A stretch of DNA of 64,000 bases from Chloroflexota bacterium (GCA_027310565.1 DAIDAP010000007.1:103483-167482); one strand, 5' to 3'. Shown: positions 8,301 through 17,279, counted from the first letter of the stretch. Program-made: numbers and translations. The notes: generated by a model from the letters alone, not told the origin.

Positions 8301-9076
8301 ACGGCCACCCCTGTTCCCACAGAATTCGTTCCCACAGAATTCGCTCGCAGGACGTACCCCGCGCGGCGGACGGCGTGGATCTCCACGCCGCCTCCCGCCG
8401 CGCTGATCTTGTGCCGCAGCCGGGCCACCAGCACCTCCGTGACGTTCGAGGACGCCTCGCGGTCGCGCCAGGGCAGCCGATCGAGCGCCGCCCGCGGCGT
8501 CAGCGCGGGGTACGCGCGCGCGAGCTGCACCAGGACCGAGCGCTCGCCGGTCGTGAGCTCGAGCTGCTGCTGCCCCACCCACGCGTCCCCCGTCGCGAGC
8601 GCGACGCGCAGCGGGCCGATCCGGCGCGTGACCCGCTGCTCGCCGCCGCCGCGGCGCAGCAGCGCCTGCATCCGCGCGACGAGCTCGACCGGCTCGCACG
8701 GCTTCACGACGTAGTCGTCGGCGCCGAGCGCGAAGAGGAGCACCTTCGCGTTCACGTCGTCCCGCGCCGTGAGCACGAGGATCGGGACGTCGCCGTTCGC
8801 GGGGAGCTCGCGGATGCGCGTGCACACGGCCGAGCCCTCCCCCGTGCCGAGCCCGAGATCGAGCAGCACGATGTCGGGCGAGGTCTCCATCACGCGGCGC
8901 AGCGCGTCGTCCTCGGTCGCCGCGTCGTACACGACGAACCCCGCCCGCGTCAGGTTCCGTCGCAGCATCGCGGTCACGCCGGCGTCGTCCTCGACGATCA
9001 GCGCGACCTGGCTGCGCTCTGCCCTTCCCACTCCGCGTCGCACTGTCCCGCCTCTCGCTGAACGGTGGCTGAACAC
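8297..9076 (-). CDS. OmpR/PhoB-type response regulator
   Basis: The 259-residue protein has a receiver domain (about residues 24-140) with the acidic pair in VEDD, the phosphoacceptor Asp73 in IVLLDLGLG, Thr in VLTARDD and Lys in VVKPCEP. A winged-helix DNA-binding domain follows (about 150-248), with VTEVLVARLRHKI as recognition region and RRAGYVL in the wing. The N-terminus is about 20 residues longer than usual, so a GTG start inside it is possible. The last residues include a duplicated NSVGT caused by a 15-base tandem repeat. It heads the operon with the small exported protein, the kinase and the Tad genes. Confidence 0.92.
   Translation of the reverse strand: MFSHRSARGGTVRRGVGRAERSQVALIVEDDAGVTAMLRRNLTRAGFVVYDAATEDDALRRVMETSPDIVLLDLGLGTGEGSAVCTRIRELPANGDVPILVLTARDDVNAKVLLFALGADDYVVKPCEPVELVARMQALLRRGGGEQRVTRRIGPLRVALATGDAWVGQQQLELTTGERSVLVQLARAYPALTPRAALDRLPWRDREASSNVTEVLVARLRHKISAAGGGVEIHAVRRAGYVLRANSVGTNSVGTGVAV
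8313..8342. repeat. Perfect 15-base tandem duplication in the regulator gene
   Basis: The unit GTTCCCACAGAATTC occurs twice back to back. It encodes the duplicated NSVGT at the C-terminal end of the OmpR-type regulator, keeps the frame, and looks like a recent slippage event. Confidence 0.9.
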
Positions 9077-9155
9077 GGCCTGAGTATGTTCGCGCGCGAG
9101 CGCTCGGGCGGTCGCGGAGCCGTCGCAAAGCGCCGGGAACGGGCCGCGGCCGACG

Positions 9156-10433
9156 CTACGCCGGCGTCGCCACCTCGGCGCCCTTGACCGCGTCGACGAG
9201 CGCGCGGACGCCGTGCCGGAGGTCGGCCTCGGCGATGTTCAGCGCGGGGATGAAGCGCACCACCTGCTCGTGCGAGCCGGCGGTGATGACGAGGACGTCG
9301 CGCTCCAGCGCCCCCGCGACCGCGGCCTTCGCGGCCGCCTTCGTGTCGAGCTCGAGCGCCACCATCGCGCCGAACCGGCGGATCTCGCGGACGTGCGGGT
9401 GGGCGCGCAGCGGCGCCAGCTCTTCGACGGTCCACTGCCCGACCTGCTCCGCGCGCTGCACGAGCCCCTCGTCGCGGATGACCCGCAGCGTCGCGAGGCC
9501 CGCGGCGCACGACACCGGGTTGCCGCCGAACGTCGAGCCGTGCGTCCCCGTCATCCACTTCCTCTGCAGCTCGCGCGACGACACGATCGCGCCGAGCGGC
9601 AGCCCGCCGCCGAGCGCCTTCGCCGCGAGCAGGACGTCCGGCGTCACGCCGAAGCGCTGCGCCGCGAACCATGCGCCGGTGCGCCCCATGCCGGACTGCA
9701 CCTCGTCGAAGATGAGCAGCGCGCCGATGCGCGTCGCGATGTCGCGCAGCGAGCGGATGAAGGACGCCGGCGGCGCGACGTAGCCGCCCTCGCCGAGCAC
9801 CGGCTCGATGAGGATGCCGGCGACCGAATCGGCGGGGATTTCGTGGTCGAGCATCGTCTCGAGGATCGCGAGGGCGTGCTCCGCGCACGCGTCCGCGTCG
9901 TGCGCGGGCGGGATGGGGCAGGTGACCGCGTACGGGTACGGCGCGACGAACACGTCGGGAAGGAGCGCGCCGTAGCCGCTGCGGTAGGTGTTCTTCGACG
10001 AGGTCAGCGTGGCCGCGCCGGTCGTCCGCCCGTGGAAGCCGCCGCGGAAGGTGATGAGCGAGCCGCGCCGGGTCGCCTGGCGCGCCAGCTTGATCGCGGC
10101 CTCGACCGCCTCCGCCCCCGAGTTCCCGAAGAAGACCGTGTCCAGCCCGTCCGGCGTGACCGTCACGAGCTCCTCGGCGAGCTCGATGTTCGACTCGTAC
10201 GAGGCGACGCCGGTGGAGATGTGCATGAGCTTCGCGGCCTGCTCCTGCACCGCCTTCACGACGCGCGGGTGCGAGTGGCCGGCGCTCAGGACCGCGATGC
10301 CGGAGGTGAGGTCGAGAACGCGGCGGCCGTCCTTGGCCGTGAGCCACGAGCCCTCGGCGCGGTCGACCTCGAGCCACGTGTAGTGCCCGGAGACGGGCGA
10401 CAGGACGCGCTTCGCGCGGCTCTCCAGGGACAT
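9156..10433 (-). CDS. Class III aminotransferase (4-aminobutyrate/acetylornithine type)
   Basis: The 425-residue enzyme is a PLP-dependent omega-aminotransferase. It has the family's GNSGAEAVEAAIKLAR, TFRGGFHGRT and IFDEVQSGMGRTG motifs, and the PLP lysine in AAKALGGGLPLG (Lys272). Overall similarity is closest to GabT-type 4-aminobutyrate:2-oxoglutarate aminotransferases, but acetylornithine or another omega-amino substrate cannot be excluded. The ATG start fits the family N-terminus; the longer open frame upstream overlaps another gene. The gene is followed by an 80-base gap before the OmpR-type regulator and preceded by a proline-rich protein gene 17 bases away, so it could be the last gene of that short operon. 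Confidence 0.88.
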   Translation of the reverse strand: MSLESRAKRVLSPVSGHYTWLEVDRAEGSWLTAKDGRRVLDLTSGIAVLSAGHSHPRVVKAVQEQAAKLMHISTGVASYESNIELAEELVTVTPDGLDTVFFGNSGAEAVEAAIKLARQATRRGSLITFRGGFHGRTTGAATLTSSKNTYRSGYGALLPDVFVAPYPYAVTCPIPPAHDADACAEHALAILETMLDHEIPADSVAGILIEPVLGEGGYVAPPASFIRSLRDIATRIGALLIFDEVQSGMGRTGAWFAAQRFGVTPDVLLAAKALGGGLPLGAIVSSRELQRKWMTGTHGSTFGGNPVSCAAGLATLRVIRDEGLVQRAEQVGQWTVEELAPLRAHPHVREIRRFGAMVALELDTKAAAKAAVAGALERDVLVITAGSHEQVVRFIPALNIAEADLRHGVRALVDAVKGAEVATPA

Positions 10434-10450
10434 GGACCGAGTGTACGGGG

Positions 10451-10996
10451 CTAGCCCGGCCGGCGCTCCTCGTCCTCGGGCGTCACGAGGATCTGCAGCG
10501 TGCTGCGGTCCTCGCCGATGACGCGCACGCGGTATCCGGGGACGCCGGCGCGCAGCGCGCTGGCCAGGCGCCCGGGCCCCGCGTAGCCCACCCGCACCTT
10601 CAGCACGCCGTGCCGGTAGTACTCCGGCCGGAGCACTCCGACGCCGCGGACCCTGCGCAGCGCGAGCTCGAAGCGATGCCAGTCGTCGGGCGTCGGCAGC
10701 GGCGTCACGACGAGGTCGGTCTCGCCGATGCCCGGCGGCAGGCGCGGCGAGGGGATCGCGGCGCCGCGCGGCTCGTCGCCTTCCTCCGCGACCGGCGGCG
10801 GCGGCTCGGCGAGACCGATGATGAGCGCGCCCTCCGGTCGGCGCGGCGGTCGCGGCGCGTCGATCCGCGGCGGCGGCGCGGGATCGGCGGGCGGCGCGGG
10901 CGCCGGAGGCGAGGGCGGGCGCGCGCCGATGCGGGCCGCGAGGTCGAGCGGCTCCTCGACGTGCTCGTCCTTCTTCTTCCGATCCTTCTTCGCCAT
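10451..10996 (-). CDS. Proline-rich protein with C-terminal alpha/beta domain
   Basis: The 181-residue product has a lysine-rich start (MAKKDRKKKDE), a long Pro/Ala-rich linker and a compact C-terminal domain from about residue 95. That domain has a beta-alpha-beta-alpha-beta pattern (DLVVTPLP, then a helix, then GVLKVRVGYAG, then RLASALRAG, then YRVRVIGE and LQILVTP). The same pattern and several matching positions occur at the C-terminus of the divergent gene at 11544. No signal peptide is visible, so it is probably cytoplasmic. It starts 11 bases after the degenerate-receiver gene. I do not recognise the family; the linker and domain suggest an adaptor, which is inference. Confidence 0.6.
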   Translation of the reverse strand: MAKKDRKKKDEHVEEPLDLAARIGARPPSPPAPAPPADPAPPPRIDAPRPPRRPEGALIIGLAEPPPPVAEEGDEPRGAAIPSPRLPPGIGETDLVVTPLPTPDDWHRFELALRRVRGVGVLRPEYYRHGVLKVRVGYAGPGRLASALRAGVPGYRVRVIGEDRSTLQILVTPEDEERRPG

Positions 10997-11007
10997 CTCG
11001 CCCGAGC

Positions 11008-11445
11008 CTATCCCGCCGTCGACAGGGCGAGCCACCCCCACCAGAGGAGGAGGCCCAGCGCCACGGCGAGCACCGCGGTGAGCGCCCCGGCAAGGAGGAG
11101 CCGGCCCCGCTGATGCGGCGGCGGCGCGGCGCGATCCACGGCCGCCGCGAGCTCCGCGGCCGTCGCGTCCTTCCGCAGCCAGCCCCGCGCGGCGTCGAGC
11201 GTGCGCTCCAGGGCCCGTCCGTCCGCCTCGCTGCCCGACAGCACGTAGGCCGGCACGCCCAGCTCGCCGCGCTCGCCGTTCTGGAGGAGCACGCCGTCGA
11301 CGAGCGCGACGTCGGGCCGCCAGTGGGAGGTCAGCACGGCCGCGTCGGCGAGGCTGGGAACGCGACGGACGTCGTACCGACGCTCGATCCGCAGCAGCGT
11401 TTCCAGTCCAGCGCCGACGACCGGATGGGCGACGACGAGGAGCAC
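11008..11445 (-). CDS. Tail-anchored degenerate receiver-like protein (paralogue A)
   Basis: The 145-residue protein has an N-terminal response-regulator-like fold (LLVVAHP, then GLETLLRIE, then DVALVDG, then AYVLSGSE, then WLRKDAT) and a single hydrophobic helix at the C-terminus (about residues 117-140), so the domain should face the cytoplasm from the membrane. The acidic pair of a true receiver is replaced by Ala-His, but the Asp in VALVDG and the Lys in LRKDAT remain. It is clearly paralogous to the gene at 35553. The GTG start matches an internal position of the paralogue, so the true start could be a few codons upstream. It probably forms an operon with the proline-rich protein gene. 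Confidence 0.7.
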   Translation of the reverse strand: MLLVVAHPVVGAGLETLLRIERRYDVRRVPSLADAAVLTSHWRPDVALVDGVLLQNGERGELGVPAYVLSGSEADGRALERTLDAARGWLRKDATAAELAAAVDRAAPPPHQRGRLLLAGALTAVLAVALGLLLWWGWLALSTAG

Positions 11446-11543
11446 CTTCGCGCGGACGATCGCTCGATCGTACGCCGGGTTGCCAACATTGTGTACGCTT
11501 TGCGCTGCACGCGGGAGGTGCGGAGGAAGAAAGGCGGTACGCC

Positions 11544-12551
11544 TTGGCTGATGGCCGCGTGAGCAGCGCCGACGACATCATCGCCACCCTCTCCGCCCGC
11601 GTCTCCGATCTCGGCAAGCGCGTCGCCGTGCTTCAGGCTGAGCTGGAATCCGCGCAGCGGCGCATCGCCGTGTACGAGGAGCACGACAGCACCATCCAGG
11701 ACGCGCTGTCGGGCGCCCTCCGGGCCGCGTATCAGATCCGCGAGCGGGCCGAGACCACCGCCGCGCAGATCCTCGAGCAGGCCCGCGAGCAGCGCCGTCT
11801 GCTGCTGACGGAGATCGAGCGCCTGCGCGACGAGCGCGATCAGCTCGAGAACGAGATCGCCGAGCGCCGCCGCGGCGGCATCGCCGCCGTCGCGCCGCGC
11901 CCGATCACGACCGACGCCGCCGCGTCGGAGATCCGCCAGCTCGCGAGCGAGGCGCTGCGCGGCCTCTTCCAGGAGATCGTCGACGACATCCGCGCCGCGC
12001 CGCGCCCGGCCCCCGCCGCGCCGCCGCCGGCGCCGGAGCGGCCGCCGGTCGCGCCGGCCGCCGAGGCACGCGCCGAGGCGGTCGCCGAGGACCTCGAGGA
12101 GATGCCCGCGCCGCCGGCGCCGACGATCGCGCCGCCGCAGGCGGTCACGCCGCAGGCGGTCACGCCGCCTGAGCCCCCGCCCGCGCCGCCGCGGCTCGAG
12201 GCCGTGCCCGCGCCTCCCCCGTTCGGGTCGGAGATCGAAGAAATGGCTCCGCCGAGGGTGGCGCAGACCCCGCCGACGAGCGAGCTTGGCATCGTGATCA
12301 CGCCCGTCGGCTCGTTCCCCCGGCTCGTCGAGATCGAGCGGCACATCCAGTCGCTCCCGGCAGTCCGCACGCTGTACGTCCGCGACTTCCGCGCGGGCAC
12401 GGCGACGCTCGCGGTCGCGCTGCGCTCTCCGCTCACGCCCGACGAATTCGGCGCGATGCTCTCGTCGCTCGAGCAGCTGCGCATGCGCGTCATGGCGAGC
12501 GCGCGCAACGTCATCGAGCTGAGGATCGAGGGCGAAGCGTCGATCGCGTGA
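11544..12551 (+). CDS. Coiled-coil, proline-rich protein with C-terminal alpha/beta domain
   Basis: The 335-residue protein starts at a TTG with GGAGG-like sequence upstream. Residues ~8-110 are a long heptad-rich coiled coil (DLGKRVAVLQAELESAQR and onward), followed by helical sequence, an Ala/Pro linker (about 150-245) and a compact C-terminal domain (LGIVITPVG ... TLAVALRSP ... MRVMASARN). That last domain matches the one in the divergent proline-rich protein. The coiled coil resembles DivIVA-type or other scaffold proteins in general character only. It lies directly upstream of a NarL-type kinase and regulator, so it may organise that signalling complex; this is inference. Confidence 0.65.
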   Translation: MADGRVSSADDIIATLSARVSDLGKRVAVLQAELESAQRRIAVYEEHDSTIQDALSGALRAAYQIRERAETTAAQILEQAREQRRLLLTEIERLRDERDQLENEIAERRRGGIAAVAPRPITTDAAASEIRQLASEALRGLFQEIVDDIRAAPRPAPAAPPPAPERPPVAPAAEARAEAVAEDLEEMPAPPAPTIAPPQAVTPQAVTPPEPPPAPPRLEAVPAPPPFGSEIEEMAPPRVAQTPPTSELGIVITPVGSFPRLVEIERHIQSLPAVRTLYVRDFRAGTATLAVALRSPLTPDEFGAMLSSLEQLRMRVMASARNVIELRIEGEASIA

Positions 12552-12584
12552 CGGGGTGAGGATGGAGCGAGGGAGGGCGCACGC

Positions 12585-14690
12585 ATGACCCAGCGGCTCG
12601 ACGCCGACGGGTGGAGCGCGCGTCTCGACCACCTCGCGGCGCTCGCGCGGTTCGACGCGCTCGCCATCGTGCTCTCATCCGGGGAGGGCCAGACGACGTA
12701 CGCCGCCCACAACCTCCCCGCGGTCGCGTGGGCCGGGACCCCGGCGGGCGCGGTGATCGCGAACACGATCACGCAGCGGACGCCGGGCCGTCTCGACGCC
12801 GCGGGGCTGCCGCTCGCCGACGGCCGGAGCGCGCGGACGCTCGCCGCGGCGCCGATCGTGTGGAGGGAGCAGGCCGTCGGCGCCCTCGTCGGCCTCGCCG
12901 CGGGCGACGTCGCCGACCCGGAGCGCGCGGCCCTCGAACGGGCCGCGGGCATCGTGGCGATCGAGCTCGCCGACGCGAATGTCCTCTGGCGCGCGCAGCG
13001 GCAGGCGCAGGACCTCGACGCACGGCTACGCGCGGGGCGCGACCTGCAGCGATCGCTCCGCCTGCACGACGCCTCGTCGCTCCTCGACCGCGCGGTCGCG
13101 CAGCTCGCGGAGCTCTTCGGCGCGGACGGCGTGTCGATCATGCTGCTCGACGACCAGAGCCGGCTCGCGGTGCGCAGCGCACGCGGACTGCCGGACGACG
13201 CGAAGCGCGAGCGCCGGGCGCTCGGCGAGGGCATCAGCGGGCGCGTCGCGCAGACCGGGCGGGCCGCGCTCCTCTCGGGCCCGGTGAGCGACGGCAGCGA
13301 CCCGACCGCCAGCGAGTCGATGGTCGTCCCGCTGCGCGCCGGCGACCGCACCATCGGCGTGGTGAGCGTGAAGCATCGCTCGCCACAGAGCCGCTACGGG
13401 CAGACCCAGCTCGACGCGCTCACGTTCATCGCGCAGGACATCGCGACGAGCTACCTCACGGCCTTCGAGCTGCAGCGCGCCGAGGAGGACCGCCAGCAGG
13501 CCATCGTGCTCTACGAGCTCTCCCGCTACGCCACGCTCGGCGCGGATCCCCAGCACGACCTCTCCAGCGCCGCGGCGATGCTCGCCGGCACGCTCCGGAA
13601 CGACGCGGTCGGCCTGTGGCAGGTGGAGGACGACAGGCTGCGGCTTCGCGCCGGCGTCGGCTACGAGGCCGGCGCGGAGGTGGCGCTGAACGACGCCGAC
13701 ACGACGCTCGCGACGGTGCTGCGCGAGAAGCGCACCGCGCGCACGCAGGTCGGCGCCTCCGAGGAGCGTCCGGACTGGGCCGCGGCGGGCTGCACGCAGC
13801 TCGTGCTCGCGCCCATCGGCGGCCACGGCGTGCTCGTGCTCGGCCGCGCCGCGACGCCGTACGCCGAGGCCGAGGCCGAGCTCGCGACGACGATCGCCGA
13901 CTACCTCGTCGCGATGCTCCAGCGCTCGTCCACCGAGGACGTCGTCGACCGCGGCGTCACCACGGAGCGCCGCCGCATCGCGCAGGAGATCCACGACGGG
14001 CTCGCGCAGGAGCTCACCGGCGTCGTCCTCGCGCTCGAGGGCTGCCAGCGCGCGTTCGAGAAGGACCCGGCGCTCCTCGGGCCGCAGCTCGCGAAGGCCG
14101 CGCGCGATGCCCGCGCCACGCTCGCCGACGTGCGCCAGTACATGTCGGCGCTGCGGCAGAGCGAGACCGGCGCGCTCAACCTCCCGGTGACGCTGGGGCG
14201 GCTGGTGGACGACCTGCGCCGGCAGACCGGGCTCTCCGTCGAGATGGAGGAGTCCGGCGGCCAGCGCGAGCTCGAGCCCATCGTCGAGCGCGCCGTCATC
14301 CGCATCGTGGGCGAGGCGCTCCGCAACGTCGCGCAGCACGCGGGCGCGTCGAAGGCGAAGGTCGCCCTGCTGTACGGGCCGGAGGGCGTGGTCGTGACCA
14401 TCGAGGACGACGGCAAAGGGTTCGACGTCGACGCCGCCATGCGCGGCGCCGAGGAGCGCGGGCACTTCGGCGTCGTCGGCATGCGCGAGCGCGCCGAGTC
14501 CGCCGGCGGGCAGCTCGTCATGCGCAGCGAGGCCGGCCGCGGCACGATCGTGCGCGCGAACATCCCGTACCGGAGCGCCGGCGCGATGCCGCCGGCCCCG
14601 GGCCCGATCGAGGATGTCGAGCAGCAGCCCATCGAGGATCATGAGGCCGAGGTGCGCGGCGGATTCTTCACGAGAATCTTCGGGCGATGA
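12585..14690 (+). CDS. Cytoplasmic GAF-domain sensor kinase, NarL/DegS type
   Basis: The 701-residue kinase has no membrane segment. Three GAF-like regions can be traced: about residues 5-130, 145-285 (ADGVSIMLLDDQSRL, then LGEGISGRVAQTG) and 300-450. The HisKA_3 domain follows with RRRIAQEIHDGLAQEL (phosphoacceptor His470), and then the ATPase domain with EALRNVAQHAGAS, DDGKGFD and GVVGMRERA. A GAGGGAGG ribosome site precedes the ATG. Its last four bases overlap the ATG of a NarL-type regulator, its evident partner. The GAF regions suggest sensing of a soluble ligand, a gas or redox state; no cofactor ligand can be assigned from sequence. Confidence 0.92.
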   Translation: MTQRLDADGWSARLDHLAALARFDALAIVLSSGEGQTTYAAHNLPAVAWAGTPAGAVIANTITQRTPGRLDAAGLPLADGRSARTLAAAPIVWREQAVGALVGLAAGDVADPERAALERAAGIVAIELADANVLWRAQRQAQDLDARLRAGRDLQRSLRLHDASSLLDRAVAQLAELFGADGVSIMLLDDQSRLAVRSARGLPDDAKRERRALGEGISGRVAQTGRAALLSGPVSDGSDPTASESMVVPLRAGDRTIGVVSVKHRSPQSRYGQTQLDALTFIAQDIATSYLTAFELQRAEEDRQQAIVLYELSRYATLGADPQHDLSSAAAMLAGTLRNDAVGLWQVEDDRLRLRAGVGYEAGAEVALNDADTTLATVLREKRTARTQVGASEERPDWAAAGCTQLVLAPIGGHGVLVLGRAATPYAEAEAELATTIADYLVAMLQRSSTEDVVDRGVTTERRRIAQEIHDGLAQELTGVVLALEGCQRAFEKDPALLGPQLAKAARDARATLADVRQYMSALRQSETGALNLPVTLGRLVDDLRRQTGLSVEMEESGGQRELEPIVERAVIRIVGEALRNVAQHAGASKAKVALLYGPEGVVVTIEDDGKGFDVDAAMRGAEERGHFGVVGMRERAESAGGQLVMRSEAGRGTIVRANIPYRSAGAMPPAPGPIEDVEQQPIEDHEAEVRGGFFTRIFGR

Positions 14691-15358
14691 GCGAGCGTCG
14701 CATCCGCGTGCTCATCGCCGACGACCACGCCGTGGTGCGCAGCGGCCTGCGCTCGATCCTCGAGACCGAGGGCGACATCGAGGTGGTCGGCGAGGCCGCC
14801 GACGGCCACGAGGCCCTCGAGGAGGCCCAGGAGCTCCTGCCCGACGTGATCCTCATGGACATCAAGATGGGCGACTGGGACGGCGTGACCGCGACGCGGC
14901 GCGTGCGCAACTCGGTGCCGTCGTCGCGCGTCATCGTGCTCACCAACCACGACGAGGACGAGCTGGTGTTCTCGTCCATCCGCGCCGGCGCGTCGGGCTA
15001 CCTGCTGAAGGAGATCAGCGGGACGCAGCTCACCAACGCGATCCGCACCGTCGCCGACGGCTTCTCGCTCATCTACCCGTCGGTCGCCAAACGGGTCCTC
15101 GACGAGTTCGGCCGGCTCCGCACCACGGTCGGACGTCCGGACGACGACGAGGGCTACAGCGACCTCACGCCGCGCGAGCGCGAGGTGCTCAAGCTCGTCG
15201 CGAGCGGCCGGGCCAACAAGGAGATCGGCGGCGAGCTCGGCATCAGCGAGCGCACCGTGAAGACGCACATCTCGAACATCTTCAGCAAGCTGCAGCTCAC
15301 CGACCGCACGCAGGCCGCGCTTTACGTGCACAACCGCGGCCTGCTCGAGAAGGCCTGA
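14687..15358 (+). CDS. NarL/LuxR-type response regulator
   Basis: The 223-residue protein has a receiver domain with IADDHAVVRSG, phosphoacceptor Asp58 in VILMDIKMG, Thr in VLTNHD and Lys in YLLKEIS. The C-terminal LuxR-type helix-turn-helix shows LTPREREVLKLVASG and ERTVKTHISNIF. It overlaps the kinase gene by four bases (ATGA), so both are made together, and it is the likely transcriptional output of that kinase. Its targets are unknown. It ends about 50 bases before the toxin-antitoxin promoter. Confidence 0.95.
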   Translation: MSERRIRVLIADDHAVVRSGLRSILETEGDIEVVGEAADGHEALEEAQELLPDVILMDIKMGDWDGVTATRRVRNSVPSSRVIVLTNHDEDELVFSSIRAGASGYLLKEISGTQLTNAIRTVADGFSLIYPSVAKRVLDEFGRLRTTVGRPDDDEGYSDLTPREREVLKLVASGRANKEIGGELGISERTVKTHISNIFSKLQLTDRTQAALYVHNRGLLEKA

Positions 15359-15401
15359 TCCTCGCCGCGAGCCGCTGCCTCGACGCCGGTATGACCACGG
15401 T

Positions 15402-15407
15402 TATACT
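15402..15407 (+). promoter_or_regulatory. -10 box of the toxin-antitoxin operon, leaderless
   Basis: TATACT ends six bases before the GTG of the antitoxin gene, so transcription would start at or next to the start codon. A weak -35 candidate (TCGACG) lies 16 bases upstream. No ribosome binding site is present, which supports a leaderless transcript. Confidence 0.55.
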
Positions 15408-15413
15408 CCTCGC

Positions 15414-15662
15414 GTGACGAAGAAGACCGCGATAAGCCTCCCCGACGATCTCTACCGCGAGATCGAGCGCGCACGCAAGCGCGCGAACAAGGACCGCAGC
15501 GGCTTCATCCAGGAGGCGCTCGGCGAATACCTGGTGCGCCATGACACGGCGGCGAAGGTCCGCGCGTACTTCGACGGCTACTCCAAGATCCCCGACGATG
15601 ACGAGGACTTCCGCGCGATCGCGGAATACGGCATCAAGCGGCTGCGCAGGGCGGAGCGATAG
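15414..15662 (+). CDS. Ribbon-helix-helix antitoxin, MazE-like partner
   Basis: The 82-residue protein begins TKKTAISLPDDLYREIERA, a ribbon-helix-helix DNA-binding motif, followed by a helix (SGFIQEALGEYL) and an acidic C-terminal tail (IPDDDEDF) of the kind that wraps around a toxin. It lies two bases before a MazF/PemK-type toxin gene. Known antitoxins of this type repress their own operon, so the adjacent promoter is the likely operator. Confidence 0.85.
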   Translation: MTKKTAISLPDDLYREIERARKRANKDRSGFIQEALGEYLVRHDTAAKVRAYFDGYSKIPDDDEDFRAIAEYGIKRLRRAER

Positions 15663-15664
15663 AA

Positions 15665-15982
15665 GTGGCTCGAGGGACGGAGCACGGTGAGCTCTGGGAG
15701 GCGGACGTCGACAAGCGGCGACCTGTCGTCATCGTCTCACGCGATGACAGCCGGGGCCACAGGTCGAAGGCCACGGTCGCGTGGGTCACCAGCACGGTCA
15801 GGTCGATCCCGACCGAAGTGCCGCTCGACCACCGCGATGGCGTGGCACGTGCGAGCGTCGTGAACTGTGACGAGCTCGTGACCATCGAGAAAGGGGAGCT
15901 GGTGCGTAGGATCGGGCGCCTCTCACCGGACAAGATCGAGGCCCTGCATGAGGCGCTTCGCTTCGCGCTGCAGCTCGAATGA
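15665..15982 (+). CDS. MazF/PemK-type endoribonuclease toxin
   Basis: The 105-residue product has the family core RGTEHGELWEADVDKRRPVVIVS near the N-terminus (HGELWEADV, then KRRPVVIVSRDD), ATVAWVTS and a helical C-terminus (SPDKIEALHEALRFAL). MazF toxins cut mRNA at short sequences. Typical MazF start with G-E-I-W; here the first strand reads GELWEAD. The GTG start is two bases after the antitoxin stop. It meets the metallopeptidase gene tail to tail with no gap, so there is no room for a separate terminator. Confidence 0.85.
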   Translation: MARGTEHGELWEADVDKRRPVVIVSRDDSRGHRSKATVAWVTSTVRSIPTEVPLDHRDGVARASVVNCDELVTIEKGELVRRIGRLSPDKIEALHEALRFALQLE

Positions 15983-17131
15983 TCAGCGCGTCGTGACGAA
16001 CGTCGCCTCGGCACCCGCCGCGCGCAGCGTGTAGGTCCCCGGCGCGGCCGTCGCGCCGAACGAGCCGCGGAACGTCCCCAGCGCGTCGGTCGTCACGGTG
16101 AAGGTCACGCGGTACCCGTCGGCCCCGTCGATCGCCACCTGCACCGTCGCCGCGGGACGCCCGCTCGAGAGGGTCCACACGACGCCGCCGTCGCGCGGCG
16201 TGAGCGCGATCTCGGGACCGGCGGACCCCAGGCGGGCGTCGAGCGCCGCAAGCGTGTCCTCGGACCGGCGCGCGTACGCGTCGCCGAGGCGCTCCCCCGC
16301 CCGCACCGCCTCGAGGAGCCCGACGACGCCGTCCCAGCCGACGCGGCCGACGACCTCGCGCACGGCCTCGGCGGAGTACGCGTAGAGGGCGCGGCCGAAG
16401 CGCGGATACGCCGCGTGAAAATCGGCCAGCGCCTCGAGCCGATCGAGCGACATGCCGCCCGCCGCCGCGAGCGCGCGCCCGACGAGGCGCTCCTCGGCGC
16501 GCCCCGGCGCGTCCGCCTGCGCCTGCTCGACGACCGTCGCGAGGCCCTCGTCGAGCCACGCCGGGACGGCCGCGTCGGGACCGGCGATGTCGTGGACCAT
16601 GAGGTGCGCGAGCTCGTGCGCGATCGCCGACGCCATGCGCTCGCCGCCTGCGGCGCTCCAGCTCACGGCGATGGTGAGCGTGCCGCGGTCGAAGATGCCG
16701 CCGTACCGCGCGGCGACCTCCTCGGCCGTCTCGGGCGCGTAGCCGAAGACCTCGCGCACGCCGCGCGCGAACGACGCCGCCGACGCGAAGACGAGGAGGC
16801 GCGGACGTGCGCTGAAGCCGCGGCCGAACAGCCTCTCGACGTCGGTGACCGCGCGGTCGGTGACCGCGGCGATCTCGAGCGCCGCGACTCCGGGGACGGC
16901 CGGCTCCACGCGCACGTCCGCGCGGGATGCGGGGAGGGATGTGAGCGGCACGGTCGTGTCGCGCCGCCGGCCCGCCGTGGGCACCGCGACGCAGAAGGCG
17001 GGCACGAAGCCCTCGGTGCTCGCGCACTGCGCGGCCGCGGACGCGGCCTGCGCGCGCGTGGCGAGCGCGAGCGCGACGACGACGACGGCCGCCGCCGCGC
17101 CCAGCCAGAGGAGCCTCCGCGATCCACCCAC
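15983..17131 (-). CDS. Membrane-anchored gluzincin metallopeptidase (peptidase MA-like)
   Basis: The 382-residue protein has one N-terminal hydrophobic segment (about residues 8-27) and an exported catalytic domain. HELAH (172-176) and Glu195 in WLDEGLATVVE, spaced as in HExxH-x18-E metallopeptidases, give the zinc site. A C-terminal beta domain (about 295-382, with VTTDALGTFRGSFGA) resembles an Ig-like or carboxypeptidase-regulatory fold. It probably acts on proteins or peptides outside the cytoplasm. It is divergent from the dideoxyhexose operon and convergent with the toxin gene. The substrate is unknown. Confidence 0.8.
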   Translation of the reverse strand: MGGSRRLLWLGAAAAVVVVALALATRAQAASAAAQCASTEGFVPAFCVAVPTAGRRRDTTVPLTSLPASRADVRVEPAVPGVAALEIAAVTDRAVTDVERLFGRGFSARPRLLVFASAASFARGVREVFGYAPETAEEVAARYGGIFDRGTLTIAVSWSAAGGERMASAIAHELAHLMVHDIAGPDAAVPAWLDEGLATVVEQAQADAPGRAEERLVGRALAAAGGMSLDRLEALADFHAAYPRFGRALYAYSAEAVREVVGRVGWDGVVGLLEAVRAGERLGDAYARRSEDTLAALDARLGSAGPEIALTPRDGGVVWTLSSGRPAATVQVAIDGADGYRVTFTVTTDALGTFRGSFGATAAPGTYTLRAAGAEATFVTTR

Positions 17132-17279
17132 CGCGGGCGAGCATGCGCGGGCGCGCCGCCGCGGACGAGGGGCGAGAGCCTCCCCTCCGCCGGCGCCGCC
17201 CGTACCCCTGCGGATGCGGGTACCACTGCGGATGCAGGTGGCGCCGTCTCAACCGTGGATGGTCGCTACGCTATGCGCG

